A stretch of 29,823 nucleotides of DNA from the NCBI GenBank assembly GCA_900555665.1, contig USLX01000009.1, positions 1 through 29,823 on the forward strand, written 5' to 3'. A program made the translations under genes and the position numbers. The DNA comes from an uncultured Eubacteriales bacterium (GTDB lineage Bacteria > Bacillota > Clostridia > Oscillospirales > Oscillospiraceae). The notes below the pieces were generated by a model that had not been told where the DNA came from, did no database searches, and saw only the letters and a list, made by a program, of their open reading frames with translations. This document shows positions 6,959 through 15,322 of the stretch, piece by piece (the first letter of the stretch is position 1; the number at the start of each line of letters is the position of its first letter).

Positions 6959-8251
6959 TTGGTGAAATATGTCGTACAGGGCGGCCAGCGGCTGGAAGGC
7001 GCTGTCGCGATTTCGGGCGCAAAAAACGCCGCCGTGGCCATTCTTCCGGCCACGCTGCTGGTGGATGGTGTGTGCCGGATCGAAAACGTGCCGGACATCT
7101 CCGACGTCCGCCTGCTCCTTGAAATTTTGAATAACATGGGCGCGAAGATCCGCCGCCTCGGGCGCAATGTGCTCGAGATTGACTGTTCCCACGCCCGCAA
7201 CGCCACGGCCCCCATCGAGCTTGTGCGCCGCATTCGTGCATCCTATTATCTCATCGGCGCGGAGCTTGGCCGCTTCGGCCACGCGCGCGTTGCGATGCCC
7301 GGCGGATGCAACTTCGGCGTCCGCCCGATCGACCAGCACATCAAGGGCTTTGAGGCGATGGGCGCGAGTGTCGAGCAGGAGGGCGGCTATGTCTGCGCGG
7401 ATGCACCGGCGGAAGGGCTCGGCGGCGGGCATGTCTATCTCGACATTGTCTCTGTCGGTGCGACAATGAACATTCTGCTGGCGGCAGTGCTGTGCGGCGG
7501 GATGACCGTCATTGAAAACTGCGCGAAGGAGCCGCATATTGTCGACCTGGCGAACTTCCTGAACGCGATGGGCGCGAAGGTTTCCGGTGCAGGCACCGAC
7601 GTCATCAAGGTGCGCGGCGTGAAGCGGCTTGGCGGCGGCAGCTATACCATCATCCCCGATCAGATCGAGGCCGGCACTTACATGGCCGCGGCTGCGGCCG
7701 TGGGCGGCAATGTCCTCATTGAAAATATTATCCCCAAGCATTTGGATTGTATTACCGCGAAGCTGCGCGAAATGGGCGCGCGCGTTACGGAATATGACGA
7801 TTCCATCCGTGTGGAGTCTGGAAAACGGCTCCGCCGGGCGAATGTCAAGACGCTCCCCTATCCTGGCTTCCCGACCGATATGCAGCCGCAGATCGCGGTA
7901 TGTATGGCGCTGGCCGAGGGGACGAGCCTCGTCACCGAGGGGATCTATGACAACCGCTTCCGCTACACCGGTGAGCTCAACCGCATGGGCGCGGCCATCC
8001 AGGTCGAGAGCAAGACGGCGGTGATCGATGGCGTGGCGCGGCTGCACGGCTGCGAGGTGCGTGCGTGCGATCTGCGCGCGGGCGCGGCGATGGTCATTGC
8101 GGCTCTCTGCGCCGAAGGCACGACCACGATTGAAGACGCGCACTATATTGAGCGCGGCTATGAAGATATCATCGGCAAATTCTCCGCCCTCGGCGCGCAA
8201 ATCCGCCGTGTGGAGACGACAGAGCCCGTCCATGAGGACGCGGCGGGATAA
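6959..8251 (+). CDS. murA: UDP-N-acetylglucosamine 1-carboxyvinyltransferase
   Basis: 430 residues. MurA transfers enolpyruvate from phosphoenolpyruvate to UDP-GlcNAc, the first committed step of peptidoglycan synthesis, in the cytoplasm. Lys22 in SGAKNAA and the catalytic Cys117 in PGGCNFGVRPID are both present; this cysteine is the residue attacked by fosfomycin in the family. GFPTDMQPQ and the ENRF-like YDNRFRY segment near the C-terminus are also typical. The start is TTG at 6959 (AGAGGG at 6945-6950, eight bases upstream) or the GTG immediately after it; no ATG fits. Clostridia often carry two MurA copies, and the YycHI-like neighbours suggest a cell-wall locus. It is transcribed alone between a promoter and a strong terminator. 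Confidence 0.96.
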   Translation: MVKYVVQGGQRLEGAVAISGAKNAAVAILPATLLVDGVCRIENVPDISDVRLLLEILNNMGAKIRRLGRNVLEIDCSHARNATAPIELVRRIRASYYLIGAELGRFGHARVAMPGGCNFGVRPIDQHIKGFEAMGASVEQEGGYVCADAPAEGLGGGHVYLDIVSVGATMNILLAAVLCGGMTVIENCAKEPHIVDLANFLNAMGAKVSGAGTDVIKVRGVKRLGGGSYTIIPDQIEAGTYMAAAAAVGGNVLIENIIPKHLDCITAKLREMGARVTEYDDSIRVESGKRLRRANVKTLPYPGFPTDMQPQIAVCMALAEGTSLVTEGIYDNRFRYTGELNRMGAAIQVESKTAVIDGVARLHGCEVRACDLRAGAAMVIAALCAEGTTTIEDAHYIERGYEDIIGKFSALGAQIRRVETTEPVHEDAAG

Positions 8252-8261
8252 ATCAAACGAC

Positions 8262-8289
8262 AGCCCCCTCCGGAAGGAGGGGGCTTTTT
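8262..8289 (+). terminator. Rho-independent terminator of murA
   Basis: A perfect 10-bp stem (8262-8271 with 8276-8285, loop ggaa) running into five T. It begins 11 bases after the murA stop. Confidence 0.93.
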
Positions 8290-8336
8290 GAATCTGGAGA
8301 TCCGGGGATGCCCTTGATGGCCGGAAGCAGTGTTTC

Positions 8337-8532
8337 TACTGATATTCCAGCGGAAGGAGCACGGGGCGAGGCTGTAATACTATTTTCTGATTCAATTCTT
8401 TCATCAGAAAGGTTCCGCCTTTGGCGTAACCGATTCCGTGATTTTGATAAAATCACGGAATCTCGTCTCATAATGATCTTCATATTAAAAACTTTCATTC
8501 CATGAATGAAAGTTTTTAATTGAATATCAGTA
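8337..8532. repeat. AT-rich nested inverted-repeat region, no gene
   Basis: Outer arms tactgatattc (8337-8347) and gaatatcagta (8522-8532) enclose three further inverted repeats: tttctgat/atcagaaa (8384-8391, 8403-8410), a perfect 14-bp pair at 8432-8445 and 8449-8462, and a perfect 17-bp pair at 8484-8500 and 8504-8520. Composition changes sharply from the GC-rich genes around it. No convincing ORF crosses it. It could be a MITE remnant or a structured RNA. It occupies most of the 490-base gap between murA and the lipoprotein; 8533-8650 shows nothing recognisable. Confidence 0.7.
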
Positions 8533-8655
8533 TAAATCTCGCAAAAAGGGCCTCCCGGCGCGGGTGACGAAGGGACGTTTGCGCGGATTCGGGAGGGTGT
8601 GCGGGCGGAGGGGTGATTCGTTTCGGTTTTTACAGGTTCGCTGCGGGCGGAGCTT

Positions 8656-8714
8656 CTTAATTTTTCTTAATTCTGGTTGAAAGGTCTTCCACTGTCGGAA
8701 ATTTGTGTTAGAAT
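8656..8714 (+). promoter_or_regulatory. CTTAA direct-repeat operator and promoter of the orphan lipoprotein
   Basis: CTTAA at 8656-8660 and again at 8666-8670, exactly 10 bases apart. A -10 TAGAAT lies at 8709-8714 with only a poor -35 before it, as expected of an activator-dependent promoter. The same spaced repeat precedes the response-regulator gene (14550) and the second lipoprotein (16656). The box-to-minus-10 distance is 38 bases here, 39 at 16656 and 28 at 14550. Confidence 0.6.
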
Positions 8715-8742
8715 GGCCGCAAACTTACAAGGAGGAACCGGA

Positions 8743-11229
8743 ATGTTGAAACGGATTTTGGCGCTGCTGCTGTGCGGCGTATTGCTGCTCGGCGTGCTTG
8801 CGGGCTGCGGAAAAAAACAGGAGACAGACGGAACGACCGACACCAAAACGGCCGGCACGGAGACGCAGAGCGACGCCACCGCGCTGAGCGCGAAATATGT
8901 CTATCAGGCGGAGTATCTGGAACTGCCGGTGAAGACGAACTACATTGACAAAAGCGCCGTCAGCGGCAATACACTCTTTTTCTACGCGCAGGTACAGGAT
9001 GAGAGCTACGCCGCGGCGCGCGGCGACATGCCGGACTACACCCCCACCGTCGGCAAGCTGTTGACCTATGACCTCGACACACAGACCGTCGGCGAGACGG
9101 ACTACTCCGGGAGCGAGGGCGAGAACTCGAGCACGAACGTCATGGCGCTCTGCGCCGCGCAGGACGGCGGCGTCTGGCTGCTGGAGCAGACATATACATA
9201 CGCGGCTCCGGAGGCCTCTGCGGACGACGAAACCGCTGCGGAAGCGATTGAGAACAGTGCCGACGACTACGGCTACACCCCCTATGAGAGCCAGGTCAGC
9301 TATCGTCTGCTCCGCTTCGATGCGGACGGCAAGCAGACGTTTGAAGCCCCGCTCGATCTCTCGGCCTTCACCGAGGCCGGCGGCGACGAACAGCCCTATC
9401 TCGGCACGCTCTACGCCGACAGCAAGGGCTATCTCTACACCTCCGACTATCAGATCCTGATGGTGCTGGACAGCGAGGGAAAGACCGTCTGCGCGTTCTC
9501 AGACGAGAACGGCGGCAGCCTCTCGCAATACAGCGCGGACAAGATCGGCGCCATCACCTACAGCGCCGCGAGCGACGGCACGGCCCAGTCCGTCTTCAAG
9601 GTGCTCGACCCCGAGAAGAAGGCCTGGGGCGAGGAGCTGCCCCTGCCGAACAACGCCTGGAACATCTACCCCGGCAGCGGCGACTATGACCTCTACTACG
9701 ACTACAACGGCAACCTCTACGGCTGGAAGGCCGAGACGGACGAGAGCGAAAAGGTTGTCGACTGGCTGGCCTGCGACGTGGATTCCAACAATCTCAACAG
9801 CTATACCGTCCTGCCCGACGGGCGCGTCTTTGCCGTCGGCGCGGACTACAACCGCTCGACCTACGAGCAGACCTGCGAACTGATCCTGCTCACACCGGTG
9901 GACGCCTCGGCCGTTGTGGAAAAGACCGAGCTGACGCTCGCCTGCATGAACCTCGACTGGAACCTGCGCGGGCAGATCGTCAAGTTCAACCGCGCGAGCG
10001 ACAAATACCGCATCGTGGTCAAGGATTACTCGGAATACAGCAGCATGACCTATGAATCCGCCGGCAGCAACGGCACCATGGTCACCGAGAGCGGCGACGG
10101 CCTGACGAAGCTGAACACGGAGATCATGTCCGGCAACGTCCCCGATATGATCCTGACCGACGGCCTGCCCGTGCGGCAGTATGCGGCCAAGGGGCTGCTC
10201 GAAGACCTCTATCCCTACATCGATGCCGATATGGGCCGCGACGCGCTGATCACGCCGGTGCTGGACGCGGACAGTGAGGACGGCAAGCTCTATGAGCTGC
10301 CGCTGAGCTTCTCCGTCGTGACGGCGACGGGGCTGGCAAGCGTCGTCGGCGGCTATGATACCTGGACGCTGGCGGATCTGGAGGATGCGCGCTCGAAGCT
10401 GAATCCGGACGCGACGATCTTCAACGTCGACGCGACGCGCGCCAACGTCCTCTCCTACTGCCTGTACATGAACGCCGATACGTTCGTCGACTGGGAGACG
10501 GGCACGGCCAGCTTCGACAGCCCCGAATTCATCGACTATCTGAACTTCGCGGCTCAATTCCCGACGGAGTTCGATTACAACACGTTCGATTGGAACGATT
10601 ATCAGTCGGACTCCGTCCGTATGCGCAACGGCGATCAGCTGCTCTCGATGTATGGCACGATCTACGGCTTTGAAAGCATCAGCGAGAACTTTGCCGAGCT
10701 GGGCGGCGACCTCTGCTACATTGGCTTCCCGAGCACGTCCGGCCACGATGGGAACAGCTTCTCCGTCTCCGCACCGATCGCCATGACGACGAAGTGCCGC
10801 GACAAGGACGGCGCGTGGAGCTTTATCGCCTCCGCGCTCACCGACGAGTATCAGGGCGACCAGTACTACTTCCCCATCACGAAGGCTGCATTTGAGAAGG
10901 CAGCGGAGAAGGCGATGGAGAAGTACTACGAATACGACGAGAACGGCGACATCCTGCTCGATGAAAACGGCGAACCGGTCGAGGCCAGCAAGGGCGGCTT
11001 CAGCTATGGCAACGGCCCGACGATCGAGATCTACGCCATGACGCAGGAGCAGTATGACACGGTCAACGGTCTCATTGAGAACACGAACCGCATCATGCGC
11101 TACGACCAGAGCCTGATGGAGATCATCAGCGACGAGACCGGCGCGTTCTTCGCCGGGGAAAAGACCGCCGAGGAGACGGCACGGCTCATCCAGAACCGCG
11201 TGCAGCTCTACATGGCAGAGCAGTCCTGA
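8743..11229 (+). CDS. Propeller-like / family 1 solute-binding fusion lipoprotein (orphan paralog)
   Basis: 828 residues, about twice the size of an ordinary sugar-binding protein. The signal peptide ends in lipobox VLAGC, lipid on Cys22, followed by a Thr/Asp-rich linker. From about 50 to 390 there are repeated blade-like strands: DGGVWLLEQ, DSKGYLYTSDY, NGNLYGW and DGRVFAVG. From about 395 a family 1 extracellular solute-binding domain follows, opening LTLACMNLDW, with LNTEIMSGNVPDM and the closing AEETARLIQNRVQLY. It resembles the product of the gene at 16759 throughout. AAGGAGG (8729-8735) sets the ATG. No permease or ATPase gene adjoins it, and the next gene is convergent. It probably serves the permeases at 19681-21491 or senses their substrate; the ligand is unknown. 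Confidence 0.88.
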   Translation: MLKRILALLLCGVLLLGVLAGCGKKQETDGTTDTKTAGTETQSDATALSAKYVYQAEYLELPVKTNYIDKSAVSGNTLFFYAQVQDESYAAARGDMPDYTPTVGKLLTYDLDTQTVGETDYSGSEGENSSTNVMALCAAQDGGVWLLEQTYTYAAPEASADDETAAEAIENSADDYGYTPYESQVSYRLLRFDADGKQTFEAPLDLSAFTEAGGDEQPYLGTLYADSKGYLYTSDYQILMVLDSEGKTVCAFSDENGGSLSQYSADKIGAITYSAASDGTAQSVFKVLDPEKKAWGEELPLPNNAWNIYPGSGDYDLYYDYNGNLYGWKAETDESEKVVDWLACDVDSNNLNSYTVLPDGRVFAVGADYNRSTYEQTCELILLTPVDASAVVEKTELTLACMNLDWNLRGQIVKFNRASDKYRIVVKDYSEYSSMTYESAGSNGTMVTESGDGLTKLNTEIMSGNVPDMILTDGLPVRQYAAKGLLEDLYPYIDADMGRDALITPVLDADSEDGKLYELPLSFSVVTATGLASVVGGYDTWTLADLEDARSKLNPDATIFNVDATRANVLSYCLYMNADTFVDWETGTASFDSPEFIDYLNFAAQFPTEFDYNTFDWNDYQSDSVRMRNGDQLLSMYGTIYGFESISENFAELGGDLCYIGFPSTSGHDGNSFSVSAPIAMTTKCRDKDGAWSFIASALTDEYQGDQYYFPITKAAFEKAAEKAMEKYYEYDENGDILLDENGEPVEASKGGFSYGNGPTIEIYAMTQEQYDTVNGLIENTNRIMRYDQSLMEIISDETGAFFAGEKTAEETARLIQNRVQLYMAEQS

Positions 11230-11242
11230 GGAGAGTTTGAAA

Positions 11243-11293
11243 CAAAAAAACGCGCTCCGTCCGGCCCGCATTGCGGGCTGGGACGGAGGCGCG
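11243..11293 (-). terminator. Terminator of the rlu-MATE-kinase operon
   Basis: A long GC-rich hairpin (outer arms gcgctccgtcc and ggacggaggcgc with one bulged base, inner stem gcccgc/gcgggc). On the minus strand it is followed by a run of T (A run at 11244-11250). It sits about 60 bases past the kinase stop codon. Confidence 0.75.
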
Positions 11294-11322
11294 AAACGAA
11301 GATCGGAGATTGGATATCGAGT

Positions 11323-11356
11323 GCGGCGCCCTGAGATCGGGGCGCCGCGCTGGTTT
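11323..11356 (+). terminator. Probable terminator of the orphan lipoprotein
   Basis: A perfect 9-bp stem (11323-11331 with 11340-11348, loop of eight) followed by gctggtttt on the plus strand. It lies just before the convergent kinase gene, about 95 bases past the lipoprotein stop. Confidence 0.5.
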
Positions 11357-12282
11357 TAATATTGGAATACACTCCCACCGACGAATTCCCGCACAATGGA
11401 ATCGTGCGGCACATAGGGCACCTCGAGCGACGGCAGCTGCCGCACCACGTCCATCAGGACCGTCAGGCCCTTTTCCGCGATGAAGCGGTCGTCCAGATCC
11501 TCGGTAAACTGCGGCAGCTCCCGCAGGTATTTGGCCAGGATGCAGAGCTCATAGTCGTGGAAGGAGTCGATGTGGATGCTGGCGTTCGGCTTGTTCGGCT
11601 GAATATATTTCTGCTCGCCGGCGTTGACGCTCTGCGCACGCTCGACGGTATCGCGCAGGCTGTAGCCGCGGCCCTGATAGTCGCGGATCATCCGCCGCGC
11701 CACGCGAACCTGCTCCGGCCGCACGATCTGGTCGTCCGGCGTGATGATGCGGGTGCGCGGCGCGACATAGATGCCCGTCGCCCGGCTGCGCACCCGGTCG
11801 AACACGATGGGATTGAGCATGTGGATGCCCTCTGCGATTACAATGGCGTCCTCGCTGCCGGTCATGGGGGTATAGCCGCCGGTTTTTCCGGCTTTGAAGT
11901 CGTACCAGGGCACCTCCACGGTCTTCCCGGCGGCCAGGGCGTCGATACAATCGAGCAGCCGATCCCAGTTGACGCAGCAGGGCGATTCCCAGTCGTCCGC
12001 CTCCGGTGGGCGCTCATCCAGGGAGAGAAAGAAGTTATCCATGCTGAGCAGGCAGACCTTCACGCCCAGGTTTTCCAGGTAGGCCTTCAGGCGCATGGCC
12101 GTGGTCGTTTTGCCGGAGCCGGACGGGCCTGTCAGGCACACGAACGGTTTTTTCGGCTGCGCGGAGAGAATGGACGCGGCGGCCGCGCTGATTTTATCAT
12201 GAAACACTTCTTCACAGCGCAGCACAAACTGCGTCTGGTTGCGCATGGCGAGAATGATATCCTCCAGGTCAATGACACGCAT
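11356..12282 (-). CDS. Uridine kinase / phosphoribulokinase-family P-loop kinase
   Basis: 308 residues. The P-loop GPSGSGKTTTAMRL sits near residue 52, followed by LLSMDNFFLS (the DxFY-like substrate segment of uridine kinases), PWYDFKAG and the Walker B-like VIAEGIHMLNP. The family phosphorylates uridine or cytidine with ATP or GTP in pyrimidine salvage. A 50-residue N-terminal extension and a C-terminal tail of about 90 residues exceed the ~210-residue Udk core, so the substrate may differ. The start follows AAAGGAGG at 12290-12297, directly against the stop codon of the MATE gene 15 bases upstream. It is the last gene of a minus-strand operon. Confidence 0.85.
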   Translation of the reverse strand: MRVIDLEDIILAMRNQTQFVLRCEEVFHDKISAAAASILSAQPKKPFVCLTGPSGSGKTTTAMRLKAYLENLGVKVCLLSMDNFFLSLDERPPEADDWESPCCVNWDRLLDCIDALAAGKTVEVPWYDFKAGKTGGYTPMTGSEDAIVIAEGIHMLNPIVFDRVRSRATGIYVAPRTRIITPDDQIVRPEQVRVARRMIRDYQGRGYSLRDTVERAQSVNAGEQKYIQPNKPNASIHIDSFHDYELCILAKYLRELPQFTEDLDDRFIAEKGLTVLMDVVRQLPSLEVPYVPHDSIVREFVGGSVFQY

Positions 12283-12297
12283 CGACGGTTCCTCCTT

Positions 12298-13695
12298 TTA
12301 TTCTGTGGCGCTCTTGGCCACGCGTTCCTTCAGGCGCGTCTGCATCTTCCGCCAGAGCACGGCGAAGCAGATACAGTGTACCGCCGCGGTGATAAACCAG
12401 CTGATTGGGTAGGAGACATAGAGTATCTCCAGCGTGTGCACCCAGACGAAAATCGTCTTGATCCACACGATCCGCAGCAGGCAGGCACCGGTCAGACTCA
12501 CGATCATTGGCAGCCAGGCAGCCCCCAGCCCACGCACCATGCCGCAGCAGGCGTCCATGATGCCGCACAGGAAATAGACCGTTGTTGTATAATAGGTGCG
12601 CACCATGCCGGCCTGGATGATGATGTCATAGGCCGGATCAGTTGCGGAGATGTAGATGCTGAGCAGCTGCGGGCCGAACACGGTGCTGATTGCGCACAGC
12701 GGCAGTCCGATGATCAAAACCGCCGCATTGCTCGACCAGAAGATTTTCCTGATCCGGTCGTAGCGCTGCGCACCGAGATTTTGGCTGGTGAAGGTGATGG
12801 CAGCGTGGTAGACCGAGTCCATGGCCGTATAGGTGAAAGAGGCGATGTTGGCCGAGGCGGTGTTTGCGGCGACGACGTCAGCGCCGAAGCCGTTGACCGC
12901 GCTTTGCACCATGACGTTGGAAATGTTGAAGAGCATGGTCTGCAGGCCCGCCGGAAGGCCGATCTGCAGCATCCGCACGGCCTCATCCTTGTAGATCCTG
13001 AGCTCCCGCAGCACGATCCGCGCCGGGCCGTTGAACCGGAGGAGGCAGCGCAGCACCAGAATCACCGAGATGACCTGCGAGATGACCGTTGCGATGGCCA
13101 CGCCTGCCACGTCAATTTTGCAGACGATCACGAAAAACAGGTTCAGCAGCGCGTTGATCACGCCGGAAACGGTCAAAAAGACCATCGGGCGCTTTGTGTC
13201 GCCGTAGGCGCGCAAAATGGCCGCGCCGAAGTTGTAGATCAGCGTGAACGGCACGCCGAGAAAGTAGATCTTCAGATAGAGCGCGGATTTTTCCAGGATA
13301 TCATCCGGCGTTGCCATCCATTCCAGCAGTGGACGGCTGAACACGAGGCCGATCAGCATCACAAGCAGCCCCAGCGCGATGCTCAGCGCGATGGCGCAGT
13401 GGCTCGCGCGCCGGACGCCCTCATCATCCCGGCAGCCCACGCGCCGCGCGATGAGAATGTTCACGCCGACCGAGATGCCGATGAAGGTATTGACGATCAG
13501 GTTGACCAGACTTGACGTTGCCCCGACTGCAGCCAGCGCCACGCTGCCGGAAAATTTGCCGACCACAATGACGTCCGCCGCGTTGAACAGCAGCTGCAGC
13601 ATACCCGTTGCCGCCAGCGGCAGGGCAAACTGCAAAATTCGGGGCAGAATCGGCCCGTCGATCATATTCAGTTCCGTAGACTTGGGATTTGCCAT
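12298..13695 (-). CDS. MATE-family multidrug/cation exporter
   Basis: 465 residues with about 12 hydrophobic segments, the usual MATE size. The opening PILPRILQFALPLAATGMLQ and the following NAADVIVVGKF with AVGATSSLVNLI match the first repeat of NorM/DinF-type exporters, and ILRAYGDTKRPM is a typical mid-protein segment. MATE proteins export cationic compounds by Na+ or H+ antiport across the cytoplasmic membrane. The ATG at 13695 is preceded by GGAGAGGAGAG; the frame runs open further upstream, but that part lies inside the pseudouridine-synthase gene and is a shadow. It sits 31 bases after the synthase gene and 15 bases before the kinase gene. The substrate is unknown. Confidence 0.93.
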   Translation of the reverse strand: MANPKSTELNMIDGPILPRILQFALPLAATGMLQLLFNAADVIVVGKFSGSVALAAVGATSSLVNLIVNTFIGISVGVNILIARRVGCRDDEGVRRASHCAIALSIALGLLVMLIGLVFSRPLLEWMATPDDILEKSALYLKIYFLGVPFTLIYNFGAAILRAYGDTKRPMVFLTVSGVINALLNLFFVIVCKIDVAGVAIATVISQVISVILVLRCLLRFNGPARIVLRELRIYKDEAVRMLQIGLPAGLQTMLFNISNVMVQSAVNGFGADVVAANTASANIASFTYTAMDSVYHAAITFTSQNLGAQRYDRIRKIFWSSNAAVLIIGLPLCAISTVFGPQLLSIYISATDPAYDIIIQAGMVRTYYTTTVYFLCGIMDACCGMVRGLGAAWLPMIVSLTGACLLRIVWIKTIFVWVHTLEILYVSYPISWFITAAVHCICFAVLWRKMQTRLKERVAKSATE

Positions 13696-13726
13696 GCTCT
13701 CCTCTCCTTTGCCGCAGGTTCCTGTA

Positions 13727-14377
13727 TCATACGATGCTTTGATCGGAAATGCAATCCATAAAATCTGCAAATTGCGGCATTTCCAGGGGGGCGTGCGAAA
13801 ATTCCATCCAATCGCCGCGCTCCGGGTGGAAAAAGCCGATGCGCTCGGACCAGAGGGCGATGCCGCCGGCCTCGCCGCGGCCATATTTCCGGTCGCCGAG
13901 CAGGGGATGGCCGTGTGCGGAAAATTGTGTGCGGATTTGGTGCGTCCGGCCGGTTTCCAGTGCAACGCGGAGCAGCGTTTTGTCGTCTTTCCAGGCAAGC
14001 GCGCAGAAACGGAGCCGCGCCTCCTTTGCTCCCGGCGTCCCCTCCGGCACGCAGCGCGTCATTCCATCATATGCCTCCCGCAGCAGCCAGTCACAAAAGC
14101 GGCCTTCGGCGGGCAGGGTGCCGTGGACAACAGCCAGGTAGTCCTTTTGAAAGCGGCGGGATTGGATCTGGCCGGAGAGGATGGATGCCGCCATCCGGCT
14201 GCGCGCAAACACCATCACGCCGCCGACCACCTGATCCAGCCGGTGCACCGTGCGGATGCAGGGGGTATGCAGCGCCTCGCGCAGGAGCTCCGGCATTCCG
14301 CCGGGCTCGTCTGTCGAGCGCACGCCGGACGGCTTCAGGCAGACCACGATCCGATTGTCTTCATAGAGTATGTGCAT
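13727..14377 (-). CDS. RluD/RluA-family pseudouridine synthase
   Basis: 216 residues, a compact form without an S4 domain. The catalytic aspartate lies in HRLDQVVGG (usual form HRLDxxTSG, so TS is replaced by VG). The second family block reads LETGRTHQIRTQFSAHGHPLLGD. It isomerises a uridine in rRNA or tRNA; the target is unknown. The start was placed at 14377: GGAG lies eight bases upstream, and MHILYEDN matches the family opening. An ATG four codons earlier is possible. It is first in the operon with the MATE and kinase genes. Confidence 0.88.
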   Translation of the reverse strand: MHILYEDNRIVVCLKPSGVRSTDEPGGMPELLREALHTPCIRTVHRLDQVVGGVMVFARSRMAASILSGQIQSRRFQKDYLAVVHGTLPAEGRFCDWLLREAYDGMTRCVPEGTPGAKEARLRFCALAWKDDKTLLRVALETGRTHQIRTQFSAHGHPLLGDRKYGRGEAGGIALWSERIGFFHPERGDWMEFSHAPLEMPQFADFMDCISDQSIV

Positions 14378-14412
14378 GTCAGGCTCCATCCGAAACAGCA
14401 ATTTATTTTAAG

Positions 14413-14495
14413 CACCGCACAATTCGGCAAGCAGATTCGGCGAGAGATTTTTCGTCAAGTCAAGGTTTGAAACGTGCGGACGCAATTGTGCGGTG
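14413..14495. repeat. Inverted-repeat element R1, copy 2
   Basis: 83 bases bounded by a perfect 12-bp inverted repeat, caccgcacaatt (14413-14424) and aattgtgcggtg (14484-14495). Compared with copy 1 it lacks about 30 bases of the right half. It lies between the minus-strand promoter and the synthase gene, so it would be transcribed in that operon's leader. Confidence 0.8.
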
Positions 14496-14503
14496 TTGCC
14501 TTT

Positions 14504-14509
14504 ATTATA
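14504..14509 (-). promoter_or_regulatory. -10 element of the rlu-MATE-kinase operon
   Basis: TATAAT on the minus strand, preceded by TGC as an extended -10. No good -35 is visible. It is about 127 bases before the synthase start and divergent from the response-regulator promoter. Confidence 0.5.
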
Positions 14510-14549
14510 GCATACTTTTCACCCCTTTCCAGTCCGGATCGCAGCAAGT

Positions 14550-14598
14550 CTTAAAAATTCTTAAATCCCCTTGGAATTCAAAGAAAATATGCTACAAT
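14550..14598 (+). promoter_or_regulatory. CTTAA direct-repeat operator and promoter of the two-component genes
   Basis: CTTAA at 14550-14554 and 14560-14564, then TTGGAA (14571-14576), a 16-base spacer and TACAAT (14593-14598). The box ends six bases before the -35, a typical place for an OmpR-type regulator to activate, which points to self-regulation. Two other copies of the spaced repeat are at 8656 and 16656. Confidence 0.65.
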
Positions 14599-14629
14599 GT
14601 GGATGAAAAACAAGCAGGAGCGTGGATCT

Positions 14630-15322
14630 ATGGAACAGACCATCCATATTCTCGTCGTCGATGACGAGCCTGATATCCGCAGAATTTTACATATTATGCT
14701 CGAGCACCAGGGCTATCAGGTGCAAGAGGCCGCCAACGGCCGGCAGGCGGTGGACTTTGTCCGGGAAAATCCGGACACCGATCTCATTTTGATGGACATT
14801 ATGATGGCGGAGCTCGGCGGTGTGGAAGCCAGCCGGGAGATCCGGGCGATTTCTTCCGCACCGATCCTCTTTCTGACGGCCAAGAGCCAGGAGCGCGACA
14901 TGCTCCAGGCCTACCAGTCCGGCGGCGACGACTATCTCGTGAAGCCCTTTTCAAGCGCGGAGCTTTTGATGCGTGTGGAGTCGCTCCTGCGGCGCTACCG
15001 CGTCTATAAGGGCAAGATCAACGGCAAAATTCTGCGGCAGGACATCGTCCTCGACGAGGAAAACCGCCGCGTCCTGCGCGACGGTGCGGCCGTGGAGCTG
15101 ACGGAGACGGAGTTCGCCATTTTGCAGTATCTGGCCGCACAGAAGGGCAAGGTTGTCTCCGTCAACGAGATCTATGAAAACGTCTGGCACGAAAAATACA
15201 TGCCGGCCTCCAACAATACCGTCATGGTTCATATTGTGAACCTTCGCAAAAAACTCGAGCGCAACCCGTCTGAGCCGCGCCTGATCCGGACCATCTGGGG
15301 AAAGGGGTATCAGATTGACTAA
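14630..15322 (+). CDS. OmpR/PhoB-type response regulator
   Basis: 230 residues. The receiver domain (about 4-120) has the acidic pocket Asp11-Asp12, phospho-acceptor Asp56 in LILMDIMM, Thr83 and Lys105 in LVKPF. The winged-helix DNA-binding domain (about 137-230) has LTETEFAILQYLA, the recognition-helix region ASNNTVMVHIVNLRKKLE and the closing IRTIWGKGYQID. It is phosphorylated by the kinase encoded next and binds DNA, plausibly the CTTAA repeats nearby. The ATG at 14630 was chosen because CAGGAG (14615-14620) precedes it; in-frame ATGs at 14597 and 14603 are also possible. It overlaps the kinase gene by eight bases. The layout resembles VanR-like regulators, but no resistance genes adjoin. 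Confidence 0.95.
   Translation: MEQTIHILVVDDEPDIRRILHIMLEHQGYQVQEAANGRQAVDFVRENPDTDLILMDIMMAELGGVEASREIRAISSAPILFLTAKSQERDMLQAYQSGGDDYLVKPFSSAELLMRVESLLRRYRVYKGKINGKILRQDIVLDEENRRVLRDGAAVELTETEFAILQYLAAQKGKVVSVNEIYENVWHEKYMPASNNTVMVHIVNLRKKLERNPSEPRLIRTIWGKGYQID

Noticed and set aside
11362..13515. A 717-codon plus-strand open frame opposite the kinase and MATE genes
   Set aside because: Its translation is His/Arg/Gln-rich and low-complexity, while the minus strand encodes two clear families with ribosome sites.
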